64,000 bases of DNA from positions 62,001 to 126,000 of the forward strand of contig JADJWD010000005.1 of assembly GCA_016716535.1 (NCBI GenBank). The letters run 5' to 3'. Below are positions 26,619-37,174 of this stretch, one piece after another; positions within the stretch are counted from its first letter, which is position 1, and each line of letters starts with the position of its first letter. The notes beneath the pieces are model-generated. The model was not told the origin of the DNA. It saw only the letters and a program-made list of their open reading frames with translations, and searched no databases. The position numbers and the translations under genes were made by a program. The stretch is from Betaproteobacteria bacterium. GTDB lineage: Bacteria; Pseudomonadota; Gammaproteobacteria; Burkholderiales; Burkholderiaceae_C.

Positions 26619-27254
26619 ATGACTCCCACCCTGACGAACCTGGATCTTGCCCAGCTCGCCGCGCTGGCCGCCGCGCTCGGCTGGGCGAGCGGGCTGCGCC
26701 TCTACGCGGTGGTGTTCATCACCGGTGCTGCCGGCTACCTCGGCTGGCTGCCGCTGCCCGAGGGGCTGAAGCTGCTGCAGCACCCGGTCGTGCTGATCGC
26801 CAGCTTCGCGATGTTCGTCGTCGAGTTCATCGCCGACAAGGTGCCGGGGCTCGACACGCTGTGGGACACGGTGCACACGTTCATCCGCATCCCGGCCGGC
26901 GCAGCGCTCGCGGCCGGCGTGTTCGGCGGCGACAGCACGGTGTGGGCGCTGGTCGCGGCGCTGGCCGGCGGCACGCTGGCAGCCACGTCGCACGCCGCGA
27001 AGGCGACGACGCGCGCGGCGGCCAACACCTCGCCCGAGCCGTTCTCGAACATCGCGCTGTCGCTGGCCGGCGACGCGATCGTGCCGGCGTCGCTATGGCT
27101 GGCGGTCGAGCACCCGATGATCTTCTGGCCGGCGCTCGGCATCGCGGTGATCGTCGCGGTCGTGCTGATCGTCGTGCTGTTCCGCTTCCTGCGCGCGCTG
27201 TGGCGGCGGCTGGCCGGCATGCCGCCGGCGCCGCCGACGGGCGCGGCGGCCTGA
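26619..27254 (+). CDS. DUF4126 membrane protein
   Basis: 211 aa; GAAGGAGC ahead of the ATG. Four or five hydrophobic segments, including GLRLYAVVFITGAAGYLGWL, and HTFIRIPAGAALAAGV, a hallmark of DUF4126, and SHAAKATTRAAANTSPEPFSN in a loop. The family has no known function that I can name. It lies between the acyl-CoA dehydrogenase and mccA with short gaps (30 and 36 bases) and so is probably co-transcribed with leucine-catabolism genes. Confidence 0.87.
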   Translation: MTPTLTNLDLAQLAALAAALGWASGLRLYAVVFITGAAGYLGWLPLPEGLKLLQHPVVLIASFAMFVVEFIADKVPGLDTLWDTVHTFIRIPAGAALAAGVFGGDSTVWALVAALAGGTLAATSHAAKATTRAAANTSPEPFSNIALSLAGDAIVPASLWLAVEHPMIFWPALGIAVIVAVVLIVVLFRFLRALWRRLAGMPPAPPTGAAA

Positions 27255-27290
27255 AGCGCTTTCTTTCTTCGTTGCCGAGGAAACGTGTCG

Positions 27291-29295
<2,005 letters not shown>

Positions 29296-29312
<17 letters not shown>

Positions 29313-29673
29313 CGAGCCGCAGGTGGGCGGCGCCTGCGCCGCTCACTTCCCGGCTTGCTGCCCGGCTCACCGCCCTGTCCATTTCGCCGTGCAGCGCGTC
29401 GTAGCCGCAGTGGCCGAAGAGCGACGCCGGGAAGACGCTATCCGGCCCGTAGCCCGAAGGCGCGTATTCGGAGCGCTCCACCGCGGCCGAGCGGCGGAAC
29501 CAGCTCGCCAGTTCGACCAGCTCGGTGCCGCGGTGCGCGTCGCAGACGAGCAGCACGTCGCGCTGGTACAGCCGGTCGCCGAGCATGCGCTGCGTGTCGA
29601 CACCTAGACCGATCTGCTGCTCGAGCAGCGTGCCGATGCGCCGAGCGATCTTCAGGCAGCGAGGGGCGTTCAT
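29296..29673 (-). CDS. Hypothetical protein, 125 aa
   Basis: Not recognised. The ATG at 29673 has an excellent ribosome site on the coding strand (GGAGGAGA, seven bases ahead), which is why I keep this frame. It has no signal peptide or membrane segment; residues 1-60 look helical (RCLKIARRIGTLLEQQIG, then RDVLLVCDAHRGTELVELASWF), and the tail is Ala/Ser-rich. The LVCDAHRGTELVELASWF stretch is a plausible folded core. The 3' end overlaps mccA convergently by 17 bases. Confidence 0.6.
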
Positions 29674-29811
29674 GCGGTGGTCTCCTCCGTGCGGCGCTCG
29701 GGGCCCGCGCGCGCAGCCTCGAAGTGGACCGCTGCGGCGCGCGCAGTGTCGGGGAAAACTCACCAAACGACACCGACCTTCAGAGGGGGCCGGGGCCCAG
29801 CCCCTCAGCCC

Positions 29812-30354
29812 TCAGCCCATCAACCGGCCTGCCCGTGGAACGTCAGCCGCGTGCCGATCGTCGCCACCCGCAGCGCCGTCGAGCTCGACACCCGTCCACG
29901 CGGTGCGGCAGCTCGTGTAGGTGACCTCGAAGGTCTCGCCGGCATCGAGGCGGCCGTTGATCAACAGCGCCAGCGGCGGCCCGCCAGCCACCCAGCTGAC
30001 GCTGCCGCCGCGCGCGCACGGCAGGCTGGTCACGGGGCCGGTGGCGAGCGGGCTCGCGGCGCCGTGAGTGCCGCCCTCCTTCGCCGCGGCCACGCTGCCC
30101 GCCACCGTGCCGGCAGACACCAACGCCGACTGCAACGTCACCGTCGCCGCGCCGAGCGCCGTGCCGGCGGCCAGCGGCATCGTCGCCGCATCGGCCGCAT
30201 GACCCTCGGCCTGCGGGTCGGTCGGTGTGTCGTCGTCGGCGCCGTTGCCGCCGCAGGCGGCCAACGCCGCGGCCGCGGCCAGCGCGATGAGCGTGATGCG
30301 GGCGCAGCGCCGCATCGGCAGGCGCGCGCCGGAGTCGGGCAGGTTCGTGTCCAT
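29812..30354 (-). CDS. Putative lipoprotein, probably degenerate
   Basis: 180 aa as it stands. The start is the ATG at 30354, with CAGAAT six bases ahead on the coding strand; an ATG at 30315 is an alternative. A lipobox (LAAC) gives Cys34. The visible part ends in NGRLDAGETFEVTYTSC, a pattern of Burkholderiales beta-rich lipoproteins that normally continue much further. After LELDG-like VELDG the reading turns into Asp/His/Arg-rich sequence; shifting one base near 29870 restores hydrophobic beta-strand text (LRVATIGTRLTF) before a stop. I suspect a truncated, frameshifted gene. Confidence 0.5.
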   Translation of the reverse strand: MDTNLPDSGARLPMRRCARITLIALAAAAALAACGGNGADDDTPTDPQAEGHAADAATMPLAAGTALGAATVTLQSALVSAGTVAGSVAAAKEGGTHGAASPLATGPVTSLPCARGGSVSWVAGGPPLALLINGRLDAGETFEVTYTSCRTAWTGVELDGAAGGDDRHAADVPRAGRLMG

Positions 30355-30483
30355 GCCGGCATTCTGTGCCGCGGGTGCGCACCGCTCCACCGCCCGGCGC
30401 GCCGCAGCCCGCCGCCAAGTTATCGAAGTGCGTCAGCCGGGGCCTCGGCACCCCGGGCGGACCGGCCGATAATCCGGCCCGCG

Positions 30484-31437
30484 ATGTTTCCCACCCAAGT
30501 CACCCTGGTCGAAGTCGGTCCGCGCGACGGTCTGCAGAACGAGGCGCAGCCGGTGCCGGCGGCGCACAAGATCGAGCTCGTGCACCGTCTGCAGGCTGCG
30601 GGCCTCAAGGAGATCGAGGTCACCAGCTTCGTCAGCCCGAAGTGGGTGCCGCAGATGGCCGACAACACCGAGGTGCTGGCCGGTGTGAAGCGCGCGCCCG
30701 GCGTGCGCTACTCGGTGCTGACGCCGAACCTGAAGGGCCTGGAAGCCGCGCTCGCCGACGACCCCACGGCGCCGGCCGGCAGCGCCCGCCGGCCTGACGA
30801 AGTCGTCGTCTTCGCGGCTGCCAGCGAGGGTTTCAGCCGGCGCAACATCAACTGCTCGATCGCCGAGAGCGTCGAGCGCTTCGCGCCGGTCGTCACCGCC
30901 GCGCACGCCGCGGGCCTGAAGGTGCGCGGCGCCGTCTCGTGTGCGCTCGGCTGCCCGGTGCAGGGCCCGGTCAGCGCCGACGAGGTGGAGCACGTCGTGC
31001 GGCTGTTGAAGTCGATCGGCGTCGACCACGTCGGCGTCTGCGACACCATCGGTACCGGCACGCCGCGCGCCGCGCAGGCGGCGATGGAGCGGGCGCTGAA
31101 GCATTACCCGCTCGTCGAAGTGAGCGGGCATTTCCACGATACCTACGGCCAGGCACTGGCCAACATCCTCGCCTGCCTGGAGATGGGCGTGCACACCTTC
31201 GACACCAGCGTCGCCGGCCTCGGCGGCTGCCCGTACGCGAAGGGCGCCACCGGCAACGTCGCCACCGAGGACGTGCTGTTCATGCTGCACGGCATGGGCA
31301 TCGCCACCGGCGTCGACCTCGACCGCCTCGTCGACACGGCGGCGTGGATCGCCGGCGTGCTCGGGCGGCCGCTCGGCTCGCGCGCCGGGCGCGCGTTGAT
31401 GGCGCGGCGCGGCGCCGCGGTGGAGGTGGCGGCATGA
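30484..31437 (+). CDS. hmgL: Hydroxymethylglutaryl-CoA lyase
   Basis: 317 aa. It splits HMG-CoA to acetoacetate and acetyl-CoA, the last step of leucine degradation. DRE-TIM family motifs: EVGPRDGLQNE at 10-20, TSFVSPKWVPQMAD, FHDTYGQALAN, and the loop GLGGCPYAKGATGNVATED with the active-site Cys. No Shine-Dalgarno; GATAAT at 30468-30473 lies ten bases before the ATG, suggesting its own promoter and a near-leaderless mRNA. It overlaps the YbaK gene by four bases. Confidence 0.96.
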   Translation: MFPTQVTLVEVGPRDGLQNEAQPVPAAHKIELVHRLQAAGLKEIEVTSFVSPKWVPQMADNTEVLAGVKRAPGVRYSVLTPNLKGLEAALADDPTAPAGSARRPDEVVVFAAASEGFSRRNINCSIAESVERFAPVVTAAHAAGLKVRGAVSCALGCPVQGPVSADEVEHVVRLLKSIGVDHVGVCDTIGTGTPRAAQAAMERALKHYPLVEVSGHFHDTYGQALANILACLEMGVHTFDTSVAGLGGCPYAKGATGNVATEDVLFMLHGMGIATGVDLDRLVDTAAWIAGVLGRPLGSRAGRALMARRGAAVEVAA

Positions 31438-31979
31438 CGTCGACCGCGACGGGCGCGATGGAGGCAGTCACCTACCCCGAAGGCTTTCAGCGCGTCGCCG
31501 CGGCGTTGGCCAGTCTCGGGCACGACAACGCCCCGGTGTGGCTGGAGGCAAGCGCGCGCACGTCGCAGGAGGCGGCCGATGCGCTGGGTGTGGCCGTCGG
31601 GCAGATTGCCAAGAGCGTGATCTTCCGCCGTGTATCCAATGACGCGAATGACGATGCCGCCGTGCTCGTCGTCACCTCCGGCGACCGGCGCGTCGACGAA
31701 AGGCGCGTCGCGGCGATCGTCTGCGCCGAAGGCGGCAAGCTCGCGCGCGCCGACGCCGAGTTCGTCAAGGCGCGCACCGGCTTTTCGATCGGCGGTGTCG
31801 CGCCGCTTGCGCACCGCGCGCCGGTGCTGACGCTGATCGACCGCGACCTCTTTCGCTTTGGCGAAATCTGGGCCGCGGCCGGGCACCCGAACGGTGTCTT
31901 CCAACTCACGCCCGCCGACCTCGTGCGCCTGACCGGCGGCGCGCCGGTGGCCGACGTCGTGCAGGTGCCCGCGGCATGA
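31434..31979 (+). CDS. ybaK: YbaK/EbsC family aminoacyl-tRNA deacylase-like protein
   Basis: 181 aa. YbaK-type editing domain (QEAADALGVAVGQIAKSVIFRR, then GFSIGGVAPLAH and PNGVFQLTPADLVRLTGG). Relatives hydrolyse mischarged Cys- or Ala-tRNA(Pro) in the cytoplasm. Start (ATGA) overlaps hmgL and stop overlaps the DUF1289 gene, so a four-gene coupled run (hmgL-ybaK-DUF1289-isomerase) is likely. Confidence 0.9.
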   Translation: MTSTATGAMEAVTYPEGFQRVAAALASLGHDNAPVWLEASARTSQEAADALGVAVGQIAKSVIFRRVSNDANDDAAVLVVTSGDRRVDERRVAAIVCAEGGKLARADAEFVKARTGFSIGGVAPLAHRAPVLTLIDRDLFRFGEIWAAAGHPNGVFQLTPADLVRLTGGAPVADVVQVPAA

Positions 31980-32389
31980 ACGGCCCCGACTTCATCGCCG
32001 GCGCGCCGGTGCCGAGCCCGTGCGTCAACGTCTGCCGCATCGACGCGGACAGCGGCCTGTGCCTGGGCTGCCTGCGCACGATCGACGAGATCGCCGCCTG
32101 GTCGCAGATGGCCGACCCCGACAAGCGCGCCGTCTGGCTGGCGCTCGACGAGCGGCGCGCGGCCGGCGCCGGTGGCGACGCGCCGTGGCCCGACGCGGGC
32201 GGCGGCGCGGGATGCGCGGGCCCGTCCGCAGGCGCGGGCGCGGGCTGCGCGGGCCTGGCTACCGGCGATGGCGCGGGCTGCGCTGGCTTGGCCGCCGGCG
32301 CGGTCGGCGCCGCGGCCGGCTGCGCCGGCTGCCCGGCGCGCGCCGACTGCATCGGCCGCGCAGGCTGCGCGCCGGACGCCCGGGCATGA
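31976..32389 (+). CDS. DUF1289 protein with Cys-rich repeat tail
   Basis: 137 aa. Residues 10-60 are a standard DUF1289 domain: SPCVNVCRID, GLCLGCLRTIDEIAAW with four cysteines, probably metal or Fe-S binding. From about 70 the protein is a low-complexity Ala/Gly/Cys tail with four near-repeats of the form GAGCAGLAxG, then CPARADC and a last Cys. DUF1289 proteins are normally about 60-90 aa, so the tail is unusual. Overlaps both neighbours by four bases. Confidence 0.85.
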   Translation: MNGPDFIAGAPVPSPCVNVCRIDADSGLCLGCLRTIDEIAAWSQMADPDKRAVWLALDERRAAGAGGDAPWPDAGGGAGCAGPSAGAGAGCAGLATGDGAGCAGLAAGAVGAAAGCAGCPARADCIGRAGCAPDARA

Positions 32390-33015
32390 AGCGCATCGAG
32401 TTCGTCTTCGACTTCGTTTCGCCCTTCGCCTATCTCGCGTTCGAGCGGCTGCCGCAGGCGCTGGAAGGCTCGAGCGTCGTCGTCGACTACCGGCCGGTGC
32501 TCTTCGCCGGGCTGTTGCAGCACTGGGGCCAGAAGGGGCCGGCCGAGATCGAGAGCAAGCGCGCCTGGACCTTTCGCCACGTGCACTGGCTCGCGCACGC
32601 GCAGGGCACGCCGATGCAGACACCCGCCGTGCATCCGTTCAACCCGCTGCCGCTGCTGCGGCTGGCGATCGCTTGCGGGCCGAACCGCTTTGTCGTCGAG
32701 AGCATCTTCCGCCACGTCTGGGCGGCGGATGGGGCCGACGCGGTCGATCCGGCGCGGCTGGCTGCGCTGACCGCGCAGTTGAAGCCGGCGCGCGACCCGG
32801 CGAGCGACGACGTGAAGCGCGAGCTGCGCGAGCACACCGACCGCGCGATCACCGAAGGGGTCTTCGGCGTGCCGAGCTATCTGCTCGACGGCCGCGTCTT
32901 CTGGGGCCTCGACGCACTGCCGATGCTGCGCGCGGCCGTGCAGGGCGATGCGTGGTTCGACGGCCCCGCGTGGGAAGCCGAAGGCCGCCCGCGGGCGGGC
33001 GTCGTGCGGCGCTGA
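32386..33015 (+). CDS. 2-hydroxychromene-2-carboxylate isomerase family protein
   Basis: 209 aa, the DsbA-like/GST-kappa fold: EFVFDFVSPFAYLAFERL at the N-terminus with the Ser-Pro pair, and FGVPSYLLDGRVFWGLDALPML at the C-terminus. It is a probable glutathione-dependent isomerase. It ends the coupled run from hmgL. It is only distantly like the 18977 protein. Substrate unknown. Confidence 0.88.
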   Translation: MKRIEFVFDFVSPFAYLAFERLPQALEGSSVVVDYRPVLFAGLLQHWGQKGPAEIESKRAWTFRHVHWLAHAQGTPMQTPAVHPFNPLPLLRLAIACGPNRFVVESIFRHVWAADGADAVDPARLAALTAQLKPARDPASDDVKRELREHTDRAITEGVFGVPSYLLDGRVFWGLDALPMLRAAVQGDAWFDGPAWEAEGRPRAGVVRR

Positions 33016-33280
33016 CGCGGCTCGAGCCGCCACGCCGCTGAGCCGGCGGCGCTCCTTCGCGGCACGTCCGTGCCCGAACCCGGGCTTCGACGCAAGCCCT
33101 TCGGCAACCCGATTTCTCGGGGTTAACACCAAGGTTGTCAGCCGCGGTTGGCTGCGCGTCAGCCCGTGTTTGGTTCGCGTCAGAGTGGTGCCAGTGCCCG
33201 CACGCAAAGTACGGGCATGCGGCGTCGATGGCGCCGCGCTGCTTTTTCCGCCTCACGACGCCGACCGAAGGAGACGCGCG
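33016..33280. promoter_or_regulatory. Gene-free promoter region ahead of the acetate cluster
   Basis: This 265-base gap holds no gene. A short direct repeat GTCAGCC occurs twice near 33138 and 33160, and GCCCGCACGC with TACGGGC near 33196-33220 can form a small stem. The only clear element is the ribosome site GAAGGAGA just before 33281. No sigma-54 or sigma-28 match was seen. Confidence 0.3.
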
Positions 33281-33589
33281 ATGGACGACACCCTGGTGGC
33301 CAAGGTCACCGCCCACCCCAAGTACCAGGAGCTGAAGGCGCGGCGCACGCGGCTGGGCATCTGGCTGACGATCGCGATGCTGATCGTCTACTACGGCTTC
33401 ATCCTGCTCGTCGCCTTCAACAAGCCGCTGCTGGCCAGCCGCATCGGCGAGGGCGTGATGACGCTCGGCATGCCGCTCGGTCTCGGCGTCATCGTCTTCA
33501 CGGTCGTCATCACGGCGATCTACGTGCAGCGTGCGAACAGCGAGTTCGACCGCCTCTCCGACGAAGTGAACAAGGCGGTGCTGAAGTGA
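33281..33589 (+). CDS. DUF485 membrane protein of the acetate permease system
   Basis: 102 aa with two membrane segments (LGIWLTIAMLIVYYGFILLVAF and LGMPLGLGVIVFTVVITAIYV), the DUF485/YjcH form. GAAGGAGA precedes the ATG. Such proteins are almost always encoded just upstream of actP, as here (GTGA overlap). The likely role is an accessory to ActP in the inner membrane. Confidence 0.95.
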   Translation: MDDTLVAKVTAHPKYQELKARRTRLGIWLTIAMLIVYYGFILLVAFNKPLLASRIGEGVMTLGMPLGLGVIVFTVVITAIYVQRANSEFDRLSDEVNKAVLK

Positions 33590-35301
33590 GCTCACCGATC
33601 AAATACGCATTGCCGCTGGCGGCGGCCATCGGCGCGGCGGCGGCCGTCGCGGCCGGCGCCGACCTCGGCCAGGCGCAGAAGCAGGCGACGAACTGGACGG
33701 CGATCGCCATGTTCGGCATCTTCGTCGCGTTCACGCTGTGGATCACGAAGTGGGCCGCGGCCAAGACAAAGAGCGCGGCCGACTTCTACACCGCGGGCGG
33801 CGGCATCACCGGCTTCCAGAATGGCCTGGCGATCGCCGGCGACTACATGAGCGCGGCGTCGTTCCTCGGCATCTCGGCCGCGGTGATGGCCTCGGGCTTC
33901 GACGGCCTGATCTACTCGATCGGCTTCCTCGTCGGCTGGCCGGTGGTCACCTTCCTGCTCGCCGAGCGCCTGCGCAACCTCGGCAAGTTCACCTTCGCCG
34001 ACGTGGCCGCGTTCCGCTTCTCGCAGACGCCGGTGCGCCTGTTCGCGGCCAGCGGCACGCTGGTCGTCGTCGCGTTCTACCTGATCGCGCAGATGGTCGG
34101 TGCCGGCCAGCTGATCAAGCTGCTGTTCGGCCTGGACTACATGTACGCCGTCGTCATCGTCGGCGTGCTGATGATGGTCTACGTGCTCTTCGGCGGCATG
34201 ACGGCGACGACCTGGGTGCAGATCATCAAGGCCATCATGCTGCTGGGCGGCGCCACCTTCATGGCCTTCATGGTGATGATGCAGTTCGGCTTCAGCCCCG
34301 AGGCGATGTTCGCCAAGGCCGTCGAGATCAAGACCGGCCTCGCGGCCAAGGGCGGCAAGGACGCGGCCACCGCCGCGAAGGAAGGCTTCTCGATCATGGG
34401 CCCGGGCGGCTTCGTCAAGGACCCGATCAGCGCCATCAGCTTCGGCATGGCGCTGATGTTCGGCACCGCCGGCCTGCCGCACATCCTGATGCGCTTCTTC
34501 ACCGTGCCCAACGCGAAGGAAGCGCGCAAGTCGGTGCTGTGGGCGACCACGTGGATCGGCTACTTCTACATCCTGACCTTCATCATCGGCTTCGGCGCCA
34601 TCGTCTTCGTGCTGACGAACCCGGGCTTCCTCGACGCGAAGGGCGGCCTCTTGGGCGGCAGCAACATGGCCGCCGTGCACCTGGCCAACGCGGTGGGCGG
34701 CAACGTCTTCCTCGGCTTCATCTCGGCGGTGGCGTTCGCGACCATCCTCGCGGTGGTGGCGGGCCTCACGCTGTCGGGCGCCTCGGCCGTGTCGCACGAC
34801 CTGTACGGCACCGTCATCAAGAAGGGCAAGGCCGACAGCAAGGACGAGCTGCGCGTCTCGCGCATCACGACGATTGCGCTGGGCATCGTCGCCGTCGTGC
34901 TCGGCATCGCGTTCGAGAAGCAGAACATCGCCTTCATGGTGAGCCTCGCCTTCGCGATCGCCGCCAGCGCCAACTTCCCGGTGCTGCTGATGAGCGTGCT
35001 GTGGAAGGGCTGCACGACCAAGGGCGCGGTGATCGGCGGCTTCCTCGGCCTCATCAGCTCGGTGGTGCTGACGGTGGTGTCGCCGGCGGTGTGGGAGGCG
35101 ACGCTCGGCAACCCGAAGGGCTCGGCCTGGTTCCCGTACACGAGCCCGGCGCTGTTCTCGATGACCATCGGCTTCGTCGGCATCTGGCTGTTCAGCATCC
35201 TCGACGGCAGCAAGCGCGGCAGCGAGGACAAGGCCGGCTTCCTGGCGCAGCAGGTGCGCAGCGAGACCGGCATCGGCGCGGCCGGGGCCAGCGGCCACTG
35301 A
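33586..35301 (+). CDS. actP: Cation/acetate symporter ActP
   Basis: 571 aa, sodium:solute symporter family (SLC5), with about 13-14 membrane segments. Family text includes KSAADFYTAGGGITGFQNGLAI... starting with the ADFYTAGG motif, AGDYMSAASFLGISA, and GLPHILMRFFTVPNAKEAR. It imports acetate and other short carboxylates. It begins with a GTG overlapping the DUF485 stop. A long central loop (about 235-270) is rich in Ala/Lys. A strong hairpin follows the gene. Confidence 0.96.
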   Translation: MSSPIKYALPLAAAIGAAAAVAAGADLGQAQKQATNWTAIAMFGIFVAFTLWITKWAAAKTKSAADFYTAGGGITGFQNGLAIAGDYMSAASFLGISAAVMASGFDGLIYSIGFLVGWPVVTFLLAERLRNLGKFTFADVAAFRFSQTPVRLFAASGTLVVVAFYLIAQMVGAGQLIKLLFGLDYMYAVVIVGVLMMVYVLFGGMTATTWVQIIKAIMLLGGATFMAFMVMMQFGFSPEAMFAKAVEIKTGLAAKGGKDAATAAKEGFSIMGPGGFVKDPISAISFGMALMFGTAGLPHILMRFFTVPNAKEARKSVLWATTWIGYFYILTFIIGFGAIVFVLTNPGFLDAKGGLLGGSNMAAVHLANAVGGNVFLGFISAVAFATILAVVAGLTLSGASAVSHDLYGTVIKKGKADSKDELRVSRITTIALGIVAVVLGIAFEKQNIAFMVSLAFAIAASANFPVLLMSVLWKGCTTKGAVIGGFLGLISSVVLTVVSPAVWEATLGNPKGSAWFPYTSPALFSMTIGFVGIWLFSILDGSKRGSEDKAGFLAQQVRSETGIGAAGASGH

Positions 35302-35326
35302 CGACGCTGAACGCGAGGACAGAATG

Positions 35327-35359
35327 AAGGGGCCGCCGGCATTGCGCAGGCGGCCCCTT
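35327..35359 (+). terminator. Hairpin after actP
   Basis: AAGGGGCCGCC (35327-35337) and GGCGGCCCCTT (35349-35359) are perfect 11-base arms around an 11-base loop, followed by a mixed CTTGGTCCTTT. It is a good intrinsic terminator shape with a poor T-tract, 26 bases after the actP stop. It may reduce read-through into the DUF294 gene. Confidence 0.65.
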
Positions 35360-35400
35360 GGTCCTTTCGGGGCCAACGCGGCACCAACGACAACAACCCG

Positions 35401-36861
35401 ATGAAGCCCACCCCCGGCGCCGAGCCGCAGCGCGAGATGCTCTCGCTGGTGACGGCGCGCGTGCGCGACGCCTATGTGCGCAAGCCCTTCTACGTCGACG
35501 GTGCGCTGGACCTCGTCGCGGTGTGCCGCCAGCTCAGTGAACGTGGGCTGACGCACGCGCTCGTCAAGGACACCGCTGCAAGCGACGGCGCCGAGCGCCT
35601 CGGCATCTTCACGACCACCGACCTGCGCGACGCGCTGCTGCGCCCCGAGCCGCCGGCGGCGCTGCCGGTGCGCGAATGCGCGCGCTTCGACATCGTCGCC
35701 GTGCAGGCCGACGCCGACCTGTTCGAGGCGCTGTGGCTGATGGTGCGCCACCGCGTGCACCGGCTGCTCGTCAAGGACGGCGAGCAGGTGCTGGGCGTGC
35801 TCGGCCAGCTCGACCTGGTCAGCTTCGTCGCCAACCACTCGCACATCATCGGCGCGCAGATCGACGACGCGGCCGGCGTCGACGACCTCGCCGCCGCGGC
35901 GGCGCGTGTCGACGACCTCGTGCGCCTGCTGCACGGCAGCGGCATCCGCGTCGAGCGCGTGATGCGCCTCGTCAGCGAGCTGAACACGCGCATCTTCGCG
36001 CGCCTGTGGTCGCTGGTCGCGCCGCCCGAACTCATCGCGCACTCGTGCCTGCTGACGATGGGCAGCGAAGGCCGCGGCGAGCAGATCCTGCGCACCGACC
36101 AGGACAACGCGCTCTTGCTCGCCGACGGCTACGAGTTCGCGGGCCTCGCCGAGGTGGCCGCGCGCTTCAATGCCGCGCTCGTGCAACTCGGCTGGCCACC
36201 GTGCCCCGGCGACATCATGCTGACGAACACGCTGTGGCGGCAGCCGCTGGCGGCCTTCCGCGAGACGCTGCGCGGCTGGGTGCACGGCAGCGACCCCGAA
36301 GGGCCGATGCACCTGGCGATCTTCTTCGACGCCGCGGCCAAGGCCGGCGACGCGGCGCTGCTCGCGGCGGCGCGCGAGCACCTCGACCGCGTGCTGAGCG
36401 GCGCCGACACCTTCCTCGCGCGCTTCGCCGCCGCCGCCGACCAGTTCCAGGAGCCGGGCAGCTGGCTGACGCGGCTGGCCGGCCGCATGTCGCCCGGACG
36501 TGACGAGCAGCCGCTGGACCTGAAGAAGCTGGGCACCTTCCCGATCGTGCACGGCGTGCGCGCGCTGTCGCTGAAGTACGGCGTGCGTGCGCCCGGCACC
36601 ATCGACCGCCTCGCGGCACTCGTTGCCGCCGGCCGGCTCGACGAGGGCCTGGCGCGCGATGTCGGCGACGCGCTGCACCTCCTGATCGGCATCCGCCTCA
36701 CGCACCAGCTGCGCCAGCGCGAGCGCGGCGAGGCGCCGGGCAACGAGGTGCGCCCGTCGGAGCTGTCGACGCTGGAGCGCGAGCCGCTGCACGATGCATT
36801 GGCCATCGTCAAACGCTTCCGCCTCTTCCTGCGCCAGCATTTCCGTTTCGACACGCTTTGA
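35401..36861 (+). CDS. DUF294 nucleotidyltransferase-like protein with CBS domains
   Basis: 486 aa. Two CBS motifs at about 20-150, then the DUF294 nucleotidyltransferase core with GSEGRGEQ at 221-228 and RTDQDNALL after it, then the DUF294 C-terminal helical domain (LGTFPIVHGVRALSLKYG). GlnD/GlnE-like fold; possible protein or nucleotide modification. It is a conserved neighbour of actP in Pseudomonas and Burkholderiales, suggesting a regulatory role for acetate use, though the target is unknown. It lacks the N-terminal cyclic-nucleotide domain found in some relatives. Confidence 0.9.
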   Translation: MKPTPGAEPQREMLSLVTARVRDAYVRKPFYVDGALDLVAVCRQLSERGLTHALVKDTAASDGAERLGIFTTTDLRDALLRPEPPAALPVRECARFDIVAVQADADLFEALWLMVRHRVHRLLVKDGEQVLGVLGQLDLVSFVANHSHIIGAQIDDAAGVDDLAAAAARVDDLVRLLHGSGIRVERVMRLVSELNTRIFARLWSLVAPPELIAHSCLLTMGSEGRGEQILRTDQDNALLLADGYEFAGLAEVAARFNAALVQLGWPPCPGDIMLTNTLWRQPLAAFRETLRGWVHGSDPEGPMHLAIFFDAAAKAGDAALLAAAREHLDRVLSGADTFLARFAAAADQFQEPGSWLTRLAGRMSPGRDEQPLDLKKLGTFPIVHGVRALSLKYGVRAPGTIDRLAALVAAGRLDEGLARDVGDALHLLIGIRLTHQLRQRERGEAPGNEVRPSELSTLEREPLHDALAIVKRFRLFLRQHFRFDTL

Positions 36862-36915
36862 CGGCCGGACCGGGCGACAAGACCCGCGCGGCGACGACAC
36901 GAGGAGACTGCCACC

Positions 36916-37167
36916 GTGAACGCCCGACCTTCCGCCCCGGCTGGCCTGCTCGCGCAGCGGCTCGTGGCGTTGTTCGTCGCCGGCGCGGTGGCGTTCGGCT
37001 TCCTGCTGCTGGCGCTCGGCCTCGGCCGCGGCGCCGAGGCGACGCTCTTCGGGCTGCCGCGGCTGCCGGTGCTGCTGTTCGCCGGCTGGGCGGTGCTGAT
37101 CGTGGTGCTGGCGGTGTGGATGGAGCGCGCCGACCACGGCGCAAAGGCCGGCGCTCGAGGGCGCTGA
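36916..37167 (+). CDS. Small two-helix membrane protein
   Basis: 83 aa from the GTG at 36916 with GAGGAGAC well placed upstream. Two hydrophobic segments (LVALFVAGAVAFGFLLLALGLG and VLLFAGWAVLIVVLAVWM). It sits seven bases ahead of the transporter-kinase gene and, by analogy with DUF485 ahead of actP, may be an accessory subunit of the SLC5 part; this analogy is inference. Confidence 0.75.
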   Translation: MNARPSAPAGLLAQRLVALFVAGAVAFGFLLLALGLGRGAEATLFGLPRLPVLLFAGWAVLIVVLAVWMERADHGAKAGARGR

Positions 37168-37174
37168 TGCACTG

